A DNA stretch of 27,864 nucleotides from a virus (IMGVR_UViG_3300043122_000129:1-27864); one strand, 5' to 3'; numbered from the stretch's first letter, positions 6,895-12,636 are shown. A program made the numbers and translations. The notes: generated from the letters alone by a model not told the origin.

Positions 6895-7338
6895 ATGAGA
6901 GAGATTAAATTTAGAGCATGGGACAAAATAGAAAAAGAGATGGACTATGATTTTATAGTGGTAGTAAACTCTAAAGTTTACAAAGAAGAAGACCCAAAAG
7001 AATATAAAAATATTGAAATAAACGACATTCAATATTGTAGCGATTGGGCTAAACTATCTCTTAAAAAACATTATACACCAATGCAATACACAGGACTAAA
7101 AGACAAAAACGGTGTTGAGATTTATGAGGGGGATATAGTCAGAAAAGGAGAAGATTTAACGAAATACGGTATAAACGGAAATATGCTTAAAAATATTCAA
7201 GAAGTAACTTTTGAAAAAGGTTGCTTTGTAGGCAAGCAACAAGCAGGTGTAGGTTTTATAAAGTTTGTTTTATCTGCATATATAGAAGAACTTGAAGTCA
7301 TAGGCAACATATGCGAAAATAAAGAGTTATTATGCTAA
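6895..7338 (+). CDS. YopX family protein (paralogue)
   Basis: A 147-aa YopX protein, MREIKFRAWDKIEKEMDYDF at the start, with MQYTGLKDKNGVEIYEGDIV in the middle and LEVIGNICENKELL at the end. It shares the central and C-terminal blocks almost exactly with the leftward YopX gene but has a longer, different N-terminal half. AAGGAG lies 7 nt before the ATG. It heads the rightward gene group and its stop overlaps the following HNH gene's start. Function unknown. Confidence 0.85.
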   Translation: MREIKFRAWDKIEKEMDYDFIVVVNSKVYKEEDPKEYKNIEINDIQYCSDWAKLSLKKHYTPMQYTGLKDKNGVEIYEGDIVRKGEDLTKYGINGNMLKNIQEVTFEKGCFVGKQQAGVGFIKFVLSAYIEELEVIGNICENKELLC

Positions 7339-7643
7339 GTAAAAAATCGCAAACATACAAAGCACCAAAAACAAAAGACAAAAAATTATCTAAGTCAGAG
7401 TATAGAAACTTTTGTGACTCGATAATATATTGGAGTGATGGGATATGTCAATGGTGTGAAAAATCGCAAGGTAAAGATATGCACCATTCGTCTTACGGTT
7501 GCATGGGTGCAAACAAAGACGACAAAACACTTGTGTTGTTGTGTAGGGAATGCCACGAGTTAGCACATAGTGGAGCTAACAGAGAAGCTCTACAAATATT
7601 AGGAAAAGCTAATTGGTTAGCATTTAAAGGAAAACAAATATGA
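7332..7643 (+). CDS. HNH-type nuclease or recombination protein
   Basis: A 103-aa protein with a zinc finger typical of HNH nucleases: CQWCEKSQGKDMHHSSYG gives the first CxxC and the HH pair, and LVLLCRECHELAHSG gives the closing CxxCH...H. The ANKDDKTLVLL linker matches the usual Asn-containing loop. Such small HNH proteins in early phage operons act as nicking endonucleases or as NinG-like recombination factors; I cannot separate these. It overlaps the YopX gene by 7 bases and the VRR-NUC gene by 4. Confidence 0.75.
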   Translation: MLSKKSQTYKAPKTKDKKLSKSEYRNFCDSIIYWSDGICQWCEKSQGKDMHHSSYGCMGANKDDKTLVLLCRECHELAHSGANREALQILGKANWLAFKGKQI

Positions 7644-7999
7644 TACCAACTGAACACGAAGAACAAAAGACACTATGCAAATATTTAGATTTGAAAAAGA
7701 TTAAATATCATAGTGTGCCAAATGCAAATATTCTAAGTAGTCTTAATAAACAAATGGCAGTTAGAGTTATGCAAAAATTAAAAAGAGAGGGGTTAAAAAA
7801 AGGAACTCCTGATATTGTTGTATTTCTTCCAAACAAAATACTTTATATTGAAATGAAAAGGATAAAAGCTAGTATAACATCAAAGGAACAGATTGAATGG
7901 ATAGAATTTATAAACACATTGCCTTATGCTAAAGGTAAAATTTGTAAAGGAAGTAAAGTAGCTATTGAGTTTGTAGAAAATGAACTTAGAAAGCTTTAA
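7640..7999 (+). CDS. VRR-NUC domain nuclease
   Basis: A 119-aa stand-alone VRR-NUC protein of the PD-(D/E)XK superfamily. E7 in TEHEEQKTLCKYL, then GTPDIVVF (D58) and YIEMKR (E71-x-K73), then SKEQIEWI (Q84) are the expected catalytic residues, all present. The C-terminus KICKGSKVAIEFV is also typical. Phage VRR-NUC proteins are presumed structure-specific nucleases or Holliday junction resolvases. Its start overlaps the HNH gene stop (ATGA), so the two nucleases are translationally coupled. Confidence 0.85.
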   Translation: MIPTEHEEQKTLCKYLDLKKIKYHSVPNANILSSLNKQMAVRVMQKLKREGLKKGTPDIVVFLPNKILYIEMKRIKASITSKEQIEWIEFINTLPYAKGKICKGSKVAIEFVENELRKL

Positions 8000-8087
8000 A
8001 GGTGTTCTTAGTTCGTATAGTGTTACATACTATCAAAGACTTATAAGAATTGTTAGAAAAAAGATAAAATTGCTTGACAAAAGATAA
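7980..8087 (+). CDS. Small basic protein, 35 aa
   Basis: An ORF starting inside the last codons of the VRR-NUC gene (20-base overlap) and reading MNLESFKGVLSSYSVTYYQR, then LIRIVRKKIKLLDKR. It is very basic and amphipathic. The ribosome site is weak (AGAAA), so expression would rely on coupling. The downstream promoter's -35 lies inside its end. It may be a real mini-gene or a chance frame; no family recognised. Confidence 0.35.
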   Translation: MNLESFKGVLSSYSVTYYQRLIRIVRKKIKLLDKR

Positions 8088-8103
8088 ATAATTTAGATAG
8101 TAT
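8074..8103 (+). promoter_or_regulatory. Promoter of antirepressor transcript
   Basis: A perfect TTGACA (8074-8079) followed by GATAGT at 16-nt spacing (8096-8101) or TAGTAT at 18 nt (8098-8103). Transcription would start near 8109, a few bases before the hairpin at 8123, so the RNA begins with the antisense-like structure described below. Confidence 0.5.
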
Positions 8104-8122
8104 GTTTTTAGAGTTTTTAAAT

Positions 8123-8200
8123 GAGAACTAGCCAAAGGTATCCCAAGCACCTACTACCTAGTTCTCTTTTAAGGGCTTATAAGAGTAGTGAAGCTTGGGA
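8123..8200 (+). ncRNA. C4-like antisense RNA module A and its target (antirepressor leader)
   Basis: A 9-bp perfect stem, GAGAACTAG (8123-8131) with CTAGTTCTC (8158-8166), carries an inner AGGT/ACCT stem (8136-8139/8149-8152) and two single-stranded blocks: a' TCCCAAGC (8141-8148) and b' TACTAC (8152-8157). Downstream, b GTAGTG (8185-8190, last pair G-U) and a GCTTGGGA (8193-8200) are their complements in antiparallel order, so loop and target can form a 6+8-bp interrupted duplex. The second module at 10232 has the same design with compensating changes. This matches the logic of P1/P7 c4 RNA, which is cut from the ant transcript and pairs with the leader ORF start to silence ant. The family assignment is inference; the pairing is visible. 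Confidence 0.7.
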
Positions 8201-8247
8201 ACTTCTACACTCTCCTTAAATTTAACAATCCCGAAAGATTATCATGA
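8188..8247 (+). CDS. Leader ORF overlapping the antirepressor gene
   Basis: A 19-codon frame from GTG (8188) reading MKLGNFYTLLKFNNPERLS, whose TGA overlaps the antirepressor ATG (ATGA). The antirepressor has no ribosome binding site of its own, so translation of this leader would be needed to reach it, as for icd-ant in P1. Its start lies inside the antisense target. AAGGG is 12 nt before the GTG, farther than usual; the frame extends to an ATA 9 bases upstream at the position of the ATG in module B, so the true start is uncertain. The core CTT-AAA-TTT is in the same frame as in module B. Confidence 0.4.
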   Translation: MKLGNFYTLLKFNNPERLS

Positions 8248-8906
8248 ATGATTTAATTCAAATAAATCAAACTGCGATTAATGGTGCAGATGTTAATTCT
8301 GTTAATGCTAGAGAATTATATAGTTCTCTTGAACTTGGAAAAGGTCAATATACTAGATGGATAACTCAAAATCTTATAAATAATGAGTTCTTTAATGTTG
8401 ATATTGATTATATTATGGTTCGACATAATGTCGAGGGTAATGACACAATAGATCATATAGTTTCTTTAGATGTTGCTAAACATTTATCAATGATGGCTAA
8501 AACTAAAAAGGCTCATGAATTAAGAACTTATTTTATCGATTTTGAAAAAAAAGCTAAAAATATAATCAATTCTCAATCTAATGAAATACAGTTGTTACAA
8601 CAAATGGTTAATACCATTGCTAAAACTGACGAAAGAGTAACTACTTTAGAACAAACTAAAAGACTTGAATCATGGCAAGAAAAAGCTTTACAGGATGCTA
8701 AAAATACTAAAGTTTATGAATTAGCGAAGATAATGAGAACTGGTGATGAATCAAGAGATAAAACTACTGTATCAAAACTTCATAGGCAAATATGGTCTGT
8801 TTTTAAGAAAAAATATCACCTGCCTAGATATTCAGAACTCCCAAGTATAAAATTTAATGAAGCAAAAGCATATATTGATAGTTTAACTTTTGCTGATTTG
8901 CTTTAG
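8244..8906 (+). CDS. AntA/AntB antirepressor with ORF6C domain
   Basis: A 220-aa protein with two known phage domains. Residues about 15-95 are AntA/AntB: NARELYSSLELGKGQYTRWI, then FFNVDIDYI and ISLDVAKHLSMMAKT-type helix ending AHELRTYFIDFEKKA. Residues about 140-220 are ORF6C: ESWQEKALQDAKNTKVYELA, then LHRQIWSVFKKKYHLPRYSE. Proteins of this type inactivate the prophage repressor and promote induction. No Shine-Dalgarno precedes the ATG; it overlaps the stop of a leader ORF controlled by the C4-like RNA. It has its own promoter at 8074. The repressor it would target is not in this window. Confidence 0.85.
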   Translation: MNDLIQINQTAINGADVNSVNARELYSSLELGKGQYTRWITQNLINNEFFNVDIDYIMVRHNVEGNDTIDHIVSLDVAKHLSMMAKTKKAHELRTYFIDFEKKAKNIINSQSNEIQLLQQMVNTIAKTDERVTTLEQTKRLESWQEKALQDAKNTKVYELAKIMRTGDESRDKTTVSKLHRQIWSVFKKKYHLPRYSELPSIKFNEAKAYIDSLTFADLL

Positions 8907-8914
8907 GAGTTGGG

Positions 8915-9628
8915 ATGAAAGATTTAATGAATAAGATACACAATCATGATATGAAAGATCTTATTAAAAAAGTTGATAGTAATTCAATCTCCTGTATTTT
9001 TACAGATGTTCCTTACGAAATTTCAAAAGGTGGAAGTACAAAAGTAGAAGGAGCTATGAGTTGGAATTATATTTCAGAAAAAAGAAATGGAAAAATATTT
9101 GAGCATAACAACATTAAACCAGAAGAGTATTTAGCTGACTTTTATAGAATACTAGAAGAAACTGGACATATATACTTAATGACAAACTCTATCCACCTTG
9201 CAGAAATTCAAAAACAGATGGAAAAAGTAGGATTTATTATAAATAATATTCTAGTAATGGTAAAAAACAATACTGTCACAAACCAACATTATATGAAAAA
9301 TTGTGAGTTTACTATATTTGCAAGAAAAGGGGCGAGTAAAGGATTAAATGATTTTGGTATTAATTCAGCCATATGTGTAGATATGCCAAGAGGTGAGAAC
9401 AAAATACATGACACACAAAAACCACTACAATATGTTAAAAAACTTATCGGTAACTCTACTAAAAAAGGCGATATAGTTGCTGACTTCTTTAGCGGAAGTG
9501 GAGTAGTGGCAAACGCTTGTATTGATTTGGGAGTTGATTATATTTGTTGCGAGATAGACGAAGCTTATCATAAAAGATCAACAGAAAGAATACAAAAAGC
9601 AACTGGTAACGTAGGACTATTCGCATGA
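8915..9628 (+). CDS. DNA methyltransferase (N4-cytosine/N6-adenine type)
   Basis: A 237-aa amino-methyltransferase with the beta-class order: catalytic motif IV near the N-terminus, TDVPYEI (D31-V-P-Y34), and the AdoMet-binding motif I near the C-terminus, VADFFSGSGVVANAC (D190 to G196), followed by the acidic CCEIDEAY strand. HDTQKP (165-170) stands where HPTQKP is usual. Length is normal for a solitary phage enzyme with a short target-recognition region. The catalytic tetrapeptide is DVPY rather than DPPY, and the Asp, Pro and Tyr are kept, so activity is likely. No restriction gene is adjacent, so protection of phage DNA or gene control is more probable than an R-M system. GGAG precedes the start. 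Confidence 0.85.
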   Translation: MKDLMNKIHNHDMKDLIKKVDSNSISCIFTDVPYEISKGGSTKVEGAMSWNYISEKRNGKIFEHNNIKPEEYLADFYRILEETGHIYLMTNSIHLAEIQKQMEKVGFIINNILVMVKNNTVTNQHYMKNCEFTIFARKGASKGLNDFGINSAICVDMPRGENKIHDTQKPLQYVKKLIGNSTKKGDIVADFFSGSGVVANACIDLGVDYICCEIDEAYHKRSTERIQKATGNVGLFA

Positions 9629-9831
9629 AAAGAATACACTTAGAAATAAACATAAATCAAATCGTAGGCATAATCTTAGGTTGGTTAATAGTAAGATACC
9701 TATTTCCACTTTTTAACCACCTTGACCAATCTACGGTAGCGAGTATATCAACTGTTATATTTTTCGTAAGTAGTTATGCAAGAAGTTTTTTATTAAGATT
9801 ATATTTTGAAAAAAGGAAACCCATGAAATAA
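9625..9831 (+). CDS. Small two-span membrane protein (DUF7220-like)
   Basis: A 68-aa protein with two hydrophobic segments, about residues 10-28 (NQIVGIILGWLIVRYLFPLF) and 38-54 (VASISTVIFFVSSYARSFLL), followed by a basic tail LYFEKRKPMK. The pattern, including the SYxRSFLLRxYFE ending, resembles a family of small phage inner-membrane proteins (DUF7220). Role unknown. The ATG overlaps the methyltransferase stop (ATGA), so the two are co-expressed. Confidence 0.6.
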   Translation: MKRIHLEININQIVGIILGWLIVRYLFPLFNHLDQSTVASISTVIFFVSSYARSFLLRLYFEKRKPMK

Positions 9832-9841
9832 AAAGCAAAGC

Positions 9842-9916
9842 AATATCCCTCGCATAGTTTTACTCTATGTTCGTCTACTTTGAGGGGTATTTCTAAGCTT
9901 TACATGTAAGGTTTAG
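9842..9916 (+). ncRNA. Structured leader with two hairpins
   Basis: AATATCCCTC (9842-9851) pairs with GAGGGGTATT (9882-9891) as a 10-bp stem with one G-U; inside it GCATAG (9852-9857) pairs with CTATGT (9865-9870). A second hairpin, CTAAGCTTTA-CATG-TAAGGTTTAG (9893-9916), has 10 pairs with two G-U. The 45-aa gene's ribosome site follows 11 bases later. The sequence resembles neither C4-like module and no loop-to-loop complementarity was found. It may be a mRNA leader, a weak attenuator or a small RNA. Confidence 0.4.
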
Positions 9917-9936
9917 GAATATTATAAGGAGTTAAA

Positions 9937-10074
9937 ATGCTATACAGAAATATAAATACAAATAAACTAATAGAGTTTATAGAAATTAGAGATGGTTATG
10001 TTTGGTTTAGAGTTGATGGTGTTGTAGATTGTATTGATGTTGATACTTTTGATATTATTTATGAGTTGATATAA
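9937..10074 (+). CDS. Hypothetical protein, 45 aa
   Basis: A short ORF with a strong AGGAG 6 nt before its ATG. It reads MLYRNINTNKLIEFIEIRDG, then YVWFRVDGVVDCIDVDTFDI, ending IYELI: alternating hydrophobic and polar residues that predict a small beta-sheet protein with an acidic C-terminal half. No family recognised. It is preceded by a two-hairpin leader and followed directly by a hairpin that would terminate transcription on the other strand. Confidence 0.6.
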   Translation: MLYRNINTNKLIEFIEIRDGYVWFRVDGVVDCIDVDTFDIIYELI

Positions 10075-10099
10075 AAAAGCCCCTCGCTGCAAAGGGGCT
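10073..10099 (-). terminator. Rho-independent terminator, leftward
   Basis: A 7-bp GC-rich stem, AGCCCCT (10078-10084) with AGGGGCT (10093-10099), 8-nt loop. On the minus strand it is followed by six T (10078-10073); on the plus strand there is no T tract. It would therefore stop leftward transcripts, although both flanking genes point right, perhaps shielding the antirepressor region from read-through or antisense RNA. Confidence 0.65.
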
Positions 10100-10192
10100 A
10101 AATTCTAAAGGAGTAATTTTGTGACCTTAAGTTTATCAAGGATATATAATTATATCTAATCTTAAAATAAAAAGCAACTATACCTTCAATAA

Positions 10193-10221
10193 TTGTATAT
10201 TAATTTCTTTTATGTTATACT
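10193..10221 (+). promoter_or_regulatory. Promoter of HNH/HUH transcript
   Basis: TTGTAT (10193-10198), 17-nt spacer, TATACT (10216-10221) preceded by TGT, an extended -10. Transcription would start about 10228, four bases before the 15-bp hairpin of module B, the same arrangement as for the antirepressor promoter and module A. Confidence 0.5.
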
Positions 10222-10231
10222 ATATAGATTT

Positions 10232-10313
10232 CTTAACAGAGAGTAGTATAGGACTCCTACACGCCTTGTACCTACTCTTTGTTAAGGATTCAATGAGTAC
10301 AGAAAGTGTAGGA
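10232..10313 (+). ncRNA. C4-like antisense RNA module B and its target (HNH/HUH leader)
   Basis: A 15-bp stem (10232-10246 with 10272-10286, one G-U) encloses an AGG/CCT inner stem (10250-10252/10264-10266) and two blocks, a' TCCTACAC (10255-10262) and b' TTGTAC (10266-10271). Downstream b GTACAG (10297-10302, last pair G-U) and a GTGTAGGA (10306-10313) are their complements. Relative to module A, three of eight pairs in a/a' and two of six in b/b' are changed, and each change is matched on the partner strand. Because the octamers differ, each loop should recognise only its own target. The target begins 2 nt after the ATG of a leader ORF, so pairing should block its translation. Confidence 0.7.
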
Positions 10314-10370
10314 ACTTCTAGTAACTCCCTTAAATTTATTAGCCTGATTGCGTATTATGAAAACATTTAA
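10293..10370 (+). CDS. Leader ORF overlapping the HNH/NUMOD gene
   Basis: A 25-codon frame from ATG (10293) with AAGGA four bases upstream. It reads MSTESVGTSSNSLKFISLIA, then YYENI, and overlaps the start of the HNH gene (ATG 10357) by 14 bases. The HNH gene has no ribosome binding site of its own, so expression probably depends on this leader. Part of the ribosome site (10284-10286) is in the 3' arm of the module B hairpin and codons 2-7 are the antisense target. The CTT-AAA-TTT core is in the same frame as in module A's leader ORF. Confidence 0.5.
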   Translation: MSTESVGTSSNSLKFISLIAYYENI

Positions 10371-10992
10371 AAAATGTTCTTGTTGCCATAAACAAAAACA
10401 TACATCTATGTTTAGATATAGAAAAGTTGCTAAAGATAAGCTAATGAGTCTTTGTGTTGAGTGTGAAAGATTAAAATGCAAAGAGTATGAAAGAACTAAA
10501 GTTGGTGTAATTAGCACTATATATCGCTCACAAAAAGCTAGTTCAAAAAAAAGGAAAATGCCACCTCCGTCATATTCTTATTTGTTTCTCAAAGATTTTC
10601 TTATTGATGATTTATTATTCAATTTTCTTTATAATAATTGGGTAAATAGTGGGTATGAAACACTTTTAAAGCCATCTATTGATAGGCTTGATGATTTATT
10701 GCCTTATACTCTAAATAATATTAGATTAACTACATGGGGAATTAATAAGAAAAAATACAATACTGATAGAACACAAGGAATTGATAAACAGCAAAATAAG
10801 GCAGTTGTTCAATTTGATACTTACGGAAACAAAATAAATGAGTTTTTTTCTGCATCTGAAGCAAACCGTAAAACTGGTATTTCTCGTCCTGATATTTCCG
10901 TGTGTTGCACTAAATTTGTTAGAAAGTCTGGTTATTATTGGAGGTTTAAGTCAGAAGTAAAACAATCTACAAAGATTTCTATTGAGTCATAA
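10357..10992 (+). CDS. HNH-like homing endonuclease with NUMOD/IENR-type repeat
   Basis: A 211-aa protein in three parts. Residues 1-45 form a zinc ribbon, CSCC and LCVEC. Residues about 85-135 carry PSIDRLDDLLPYTLNNIRLT-TW-N, the SIDRxD...YTLxNI pattern of small phage HNH-type endonucleases. Residues about 148-200 (AVVQFDTYGNKINEFFSASE, then ANRKTGISRPDIS, ending GYYWRFK) are a NUMOD1/IENR1-like DNA-binding module that often tails homing endonucleases. I chose ATG 10357 over a TTG nine bases upstream. No Shine-Dalgarno is present; expression seems coupled to the leader ORF. It may be a free-standing mobile gene. The HUH gene starts inside its last codons. Confidence 0.7.
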   Translation: MKTFKKCSCCHKQKHTSMFRYRKVAKDKLMSLCVECERLKCKEYERTKVGVISTIYRSQKASSKKRKMPPPSYSYLFLKDFLIDDLLFNFLYNNWVNSGYETLLKPSIDRLDDLLPYTLNNIRLTTWGINKKKYNTDRTQGIDKQQNKAVVQFDTYGNKINEFFSASEANRKTGISRPDISVCCTKFVRKSGYYWRFKSEVKQSTKISIES

Positions 10993-11764
10993 AATACATT
11001 ATTCTAGGCTAGATAATATAAAAAGGTCTAATGCAAGGAAACGGCACGATTATTGGTCACTATACGACAAGTATAAAGATAGAGATAAACTAATGATTAC
11101 ATTTACTCATCTTGAAACTGATCCTTATAAAAAAATGGAGATAATGATTAAGATAAAAAATTATATATCTAGCCTTATCAGAAACACAAGAACTGATAAT
11201 ATTGCATTTTTTAGTAATATTGAACTTGGAAAAGATTATTTATCTCCTCACATACATTGTCAATTTTTTTATACTGACTATAATCAACTAATAAAAATTA
11301 GAGATAAAGTATTTTATAAATTTGGTTTATTCTCTGAATTTTCGCATACTACTATTCCTACATGTAAAGATGTAGTTTATAATTACTGCATTAAAGACTA
11401 TTCTAAAAGTAAAACAGATATAGAGTTGTTGTATTTAGATGAGTTTAAAAGGATGTATAGAGCTAAATTAGGCAAGAACATAAGGTTTATGTCTATGAGT
11501 AAAGATAAGTATACTAAAGCTATTTATCGTAAGGCGTATAGTAAAGGAATTAAGAGGGAGAATGTAGATTTTTTAATAACAAATTGTATAATTAATGAAT
11601 ATATAGAATTAGTTGATTGTAGACTTTGTTGTTATTTAATACACATTTTAGGCATATATATAGAACAAGAAAAAACTAAAGTTTTGTTTTGTTTTTTGAT
11701 AGAAAGTGATAGCCAATTCCATTTCAAAAAACTATTTGATTTATGGGTTACTGGCTATCTTTAG
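10982..11764 (+). CDS. HUH-type Rep-like endonuclease
   Basis: A 260-aa frame whose only early start is TTG (10982), 11 bases inside the previous gene. It carries the three rolling-circle Rep motifs in order: motif I LMITFTH (37-43), motif II SPHIHCQ (H90-I-H92, metal-binding HUH) preceded by an IELGKDY strand, and motif III YCIK (Y135-x-x-K138) with catalytic Tyr. A single Tyr suggests a Rep or transposase-like nickase. The C-terminal third is Cys/Leu/Ile-rich (LCCYLIHILGIYIEQEKTKV) and does not resemble a helicase. It could start phage replication, or mobilise an element with the coupled HNH gene. Specific family not assigned. Confidence 0.6.
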   Translation: MSHKIHYSRLDNIKRSNARKRHDYWSLYDKYKDRDKLMITFTHLETDPYKKMEIMIKIKNYISSLIRNTRTDNIAFFSNIELGKDYLSPHIHCQFFYTDYNQLIKIRDKVFYKFGLFSEFSHTTIPTCKDVVYNYCIKDYSKSKTDIELLYLDEFKRMYRAKLGKNIRFMSMSKDKYTKAIYRKAYSKGIKRENVDFLITNCIINEYIELVDCRLCCYLIHILGIYIEQEKTKVLFCFLIESDSQFHFKKLFDLWVTGYL

Positions 11765-11820
11765 TAAAGGTGTCGTGAAAAATTAATTATAGCTAAAAAT
11801 AAATTAAAAAAGGATATGTT

Positions 11821-12129
11821 ATGAGTTTGTTTCCAGAAATTGATAATGAAATTGAAGATATAAAAAAGATAGAGCTTGAAAAAATTAAAGAACTTAAAAG
11901 CAAATCAATTCCTTATGTCCCATCTAATGGCACAGATGGCATGATGTTTGAAAGTACTTTTTGTTCTACTTGTAGCAAAGATGATTCAGATAAAAATATC
12001 TTTTGTAAATATCTTGGTGAATTGATTAGCGGTGATAATTGTAGTGAAATAATTAGATATAAAAGTAAAATAATGTGTTTAAAGCATGATGATTTTAATA
12101 TTAAAAGTTATTTAGGAGTTGAATTATGA
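11821..12129 (+). CDS. Cysteine-rich hypothetical protein, 102 aa
   Basis: Begins MSLFPEIDNEIEDIKKIELE, an acidic helix, and then has PYVPSNGTDGMMFESTFCST and cysteines at CSTC, CKYL, NCSE and MCLKHDD. The Cys spacing suggests a metal-binding fold, but I do not recognise the family. AAAGGA lies 6 nt before the ATG. It is the last clear rightward gene, ending shortly before the convergent terminator. Confidence 0.65.
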   Translation: MSLFPEIDNEIEDIKKIELEKIKELKSKSIPYVPSNGTDGMMFESTFCSTCSKDDSDKNIFCKYLGELISGDNCSEIIRYKSKIMCLKHDDFNIKSYLGVEL

Positions 12130-12188
12130 ATTTATATATTTTAGATTTTAGAAGTATTTTAAAAGTTTTGTTTTTAATTCAAGTTTTA

Positions 12189-12213
12189 AGGGGTATTCCA
12201 CCCCCTAAATTTT
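12189..12213 (+). terminator. Terminator between convergent gene groups
   Basis: AGGGG (12189-12193) pairs with CCCCT (12202-12206), with TTT/AAA extending the stem past a bulged A, followed by ATTTTTATTT on the plus strand. It would end rightward transcripts. The right arm overlaps the lysozyme stop codon on the other strand, so it may also mark the end of the leftward late transcript, though the T tract there is weaker. Confidence 0.55.
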
Positions 12214-12636
12214 TATTTCTCTCATTTTCTTTGATAATCTTTCTGCTCTGTTTTCGCTATCTTTCCCATCTCTCATATCTGCTTCGTGCATTTGCCGATA
12301 CCAAAGGCTGTCTAGCATTTCGATTGAAGCCATTTCATAATCACCATCTTTTATGTATTGAATAGTATTTTTAAACTTCATAAATCTAGGAACTCCCATT
12401 TGATACGCCATTTCATAAACTATATCTTGCACTTCTGTTGGTTTTTCAGCTAACCACTCTAGTTTATTGTTTACTTCGTGCTTAAAAGCTTTTAGTCTAA
12501 ATTCTGCTAATAGTTGTCCTTCTTTTTTATTTAGTGGTAGTTTAGTTCCATATCCGATAGTTAAATATCCTTCTGTATCAGTATATGGCATACCATCAAA
12601 ACCTTCACTTGCTTTTATGTTTTCAATTAAACTCAT
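12205..12636 (-). CDS. Endolysin, T4-type lysozyme (GH24)
   Basis: A 143-aa muramidase. The T4 lysozyme catalytic triad is present at identical numbering: E11 (KASEGF), D20 (YTDTEGY) and T26 (YLTIGYGT). It would cleave the MurNAc-GlcNAc bond of peptidoglycan. There is no signal peptide or signal-anchor at the N-terminus, so it depends on a holin to reach the wall. It is the last gene of the late leftward transcript and its start shares a base with the stop of the coiled-coil membrane protein upstream. Confidence 0.9.
   Translation of the reverse strand: MSLIENIKASEGFDGMPYTDTEGYLTIGYGTKLPLNKKEGQLLAEFRLKAFKHEVNNKLEWLAEKPTEVQDIVYEMAYQMGVPRFMKFKNTIQYIKDGDYEMASIEMLDSLWYRQMHEADMRDGKDSENRAERLSKKMREIKI

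Noticed and set aside
8000-8120. CRISPR, tRNA or attachment site in gene-poor stretches
   Set aside because: No regularly spaced repeats, no cloverleaf and no integrase or tRNA-like end were seen anywhere in the window.
9842-9916. Possible third C4-like module
   Set aside because: It has hairpins but no loop-to-downstream complementarity of the a/a' and b/b' type, no CTTAAATTTA core, and the next gene has its own strong ribosome site.
10121-10159. 12-codon frame from GTG with AAAGGAG upstream, containing the hairpin GATATA-TAAT-TATATC
   Set aside because: Too short to support as a gene; may be a chance frame or a leader. The small inverted repeat could be an operator but has no second copy.
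12126-12365. Rightward frame of 79 codons starting at an ATGA overlap with the Cys-rich gene
   Set aside because: It runs through the terminator hairpin and then antisense through the lysozyme gene; the composition looks like a shadow of the minus strand, and no own ribosome site is present.
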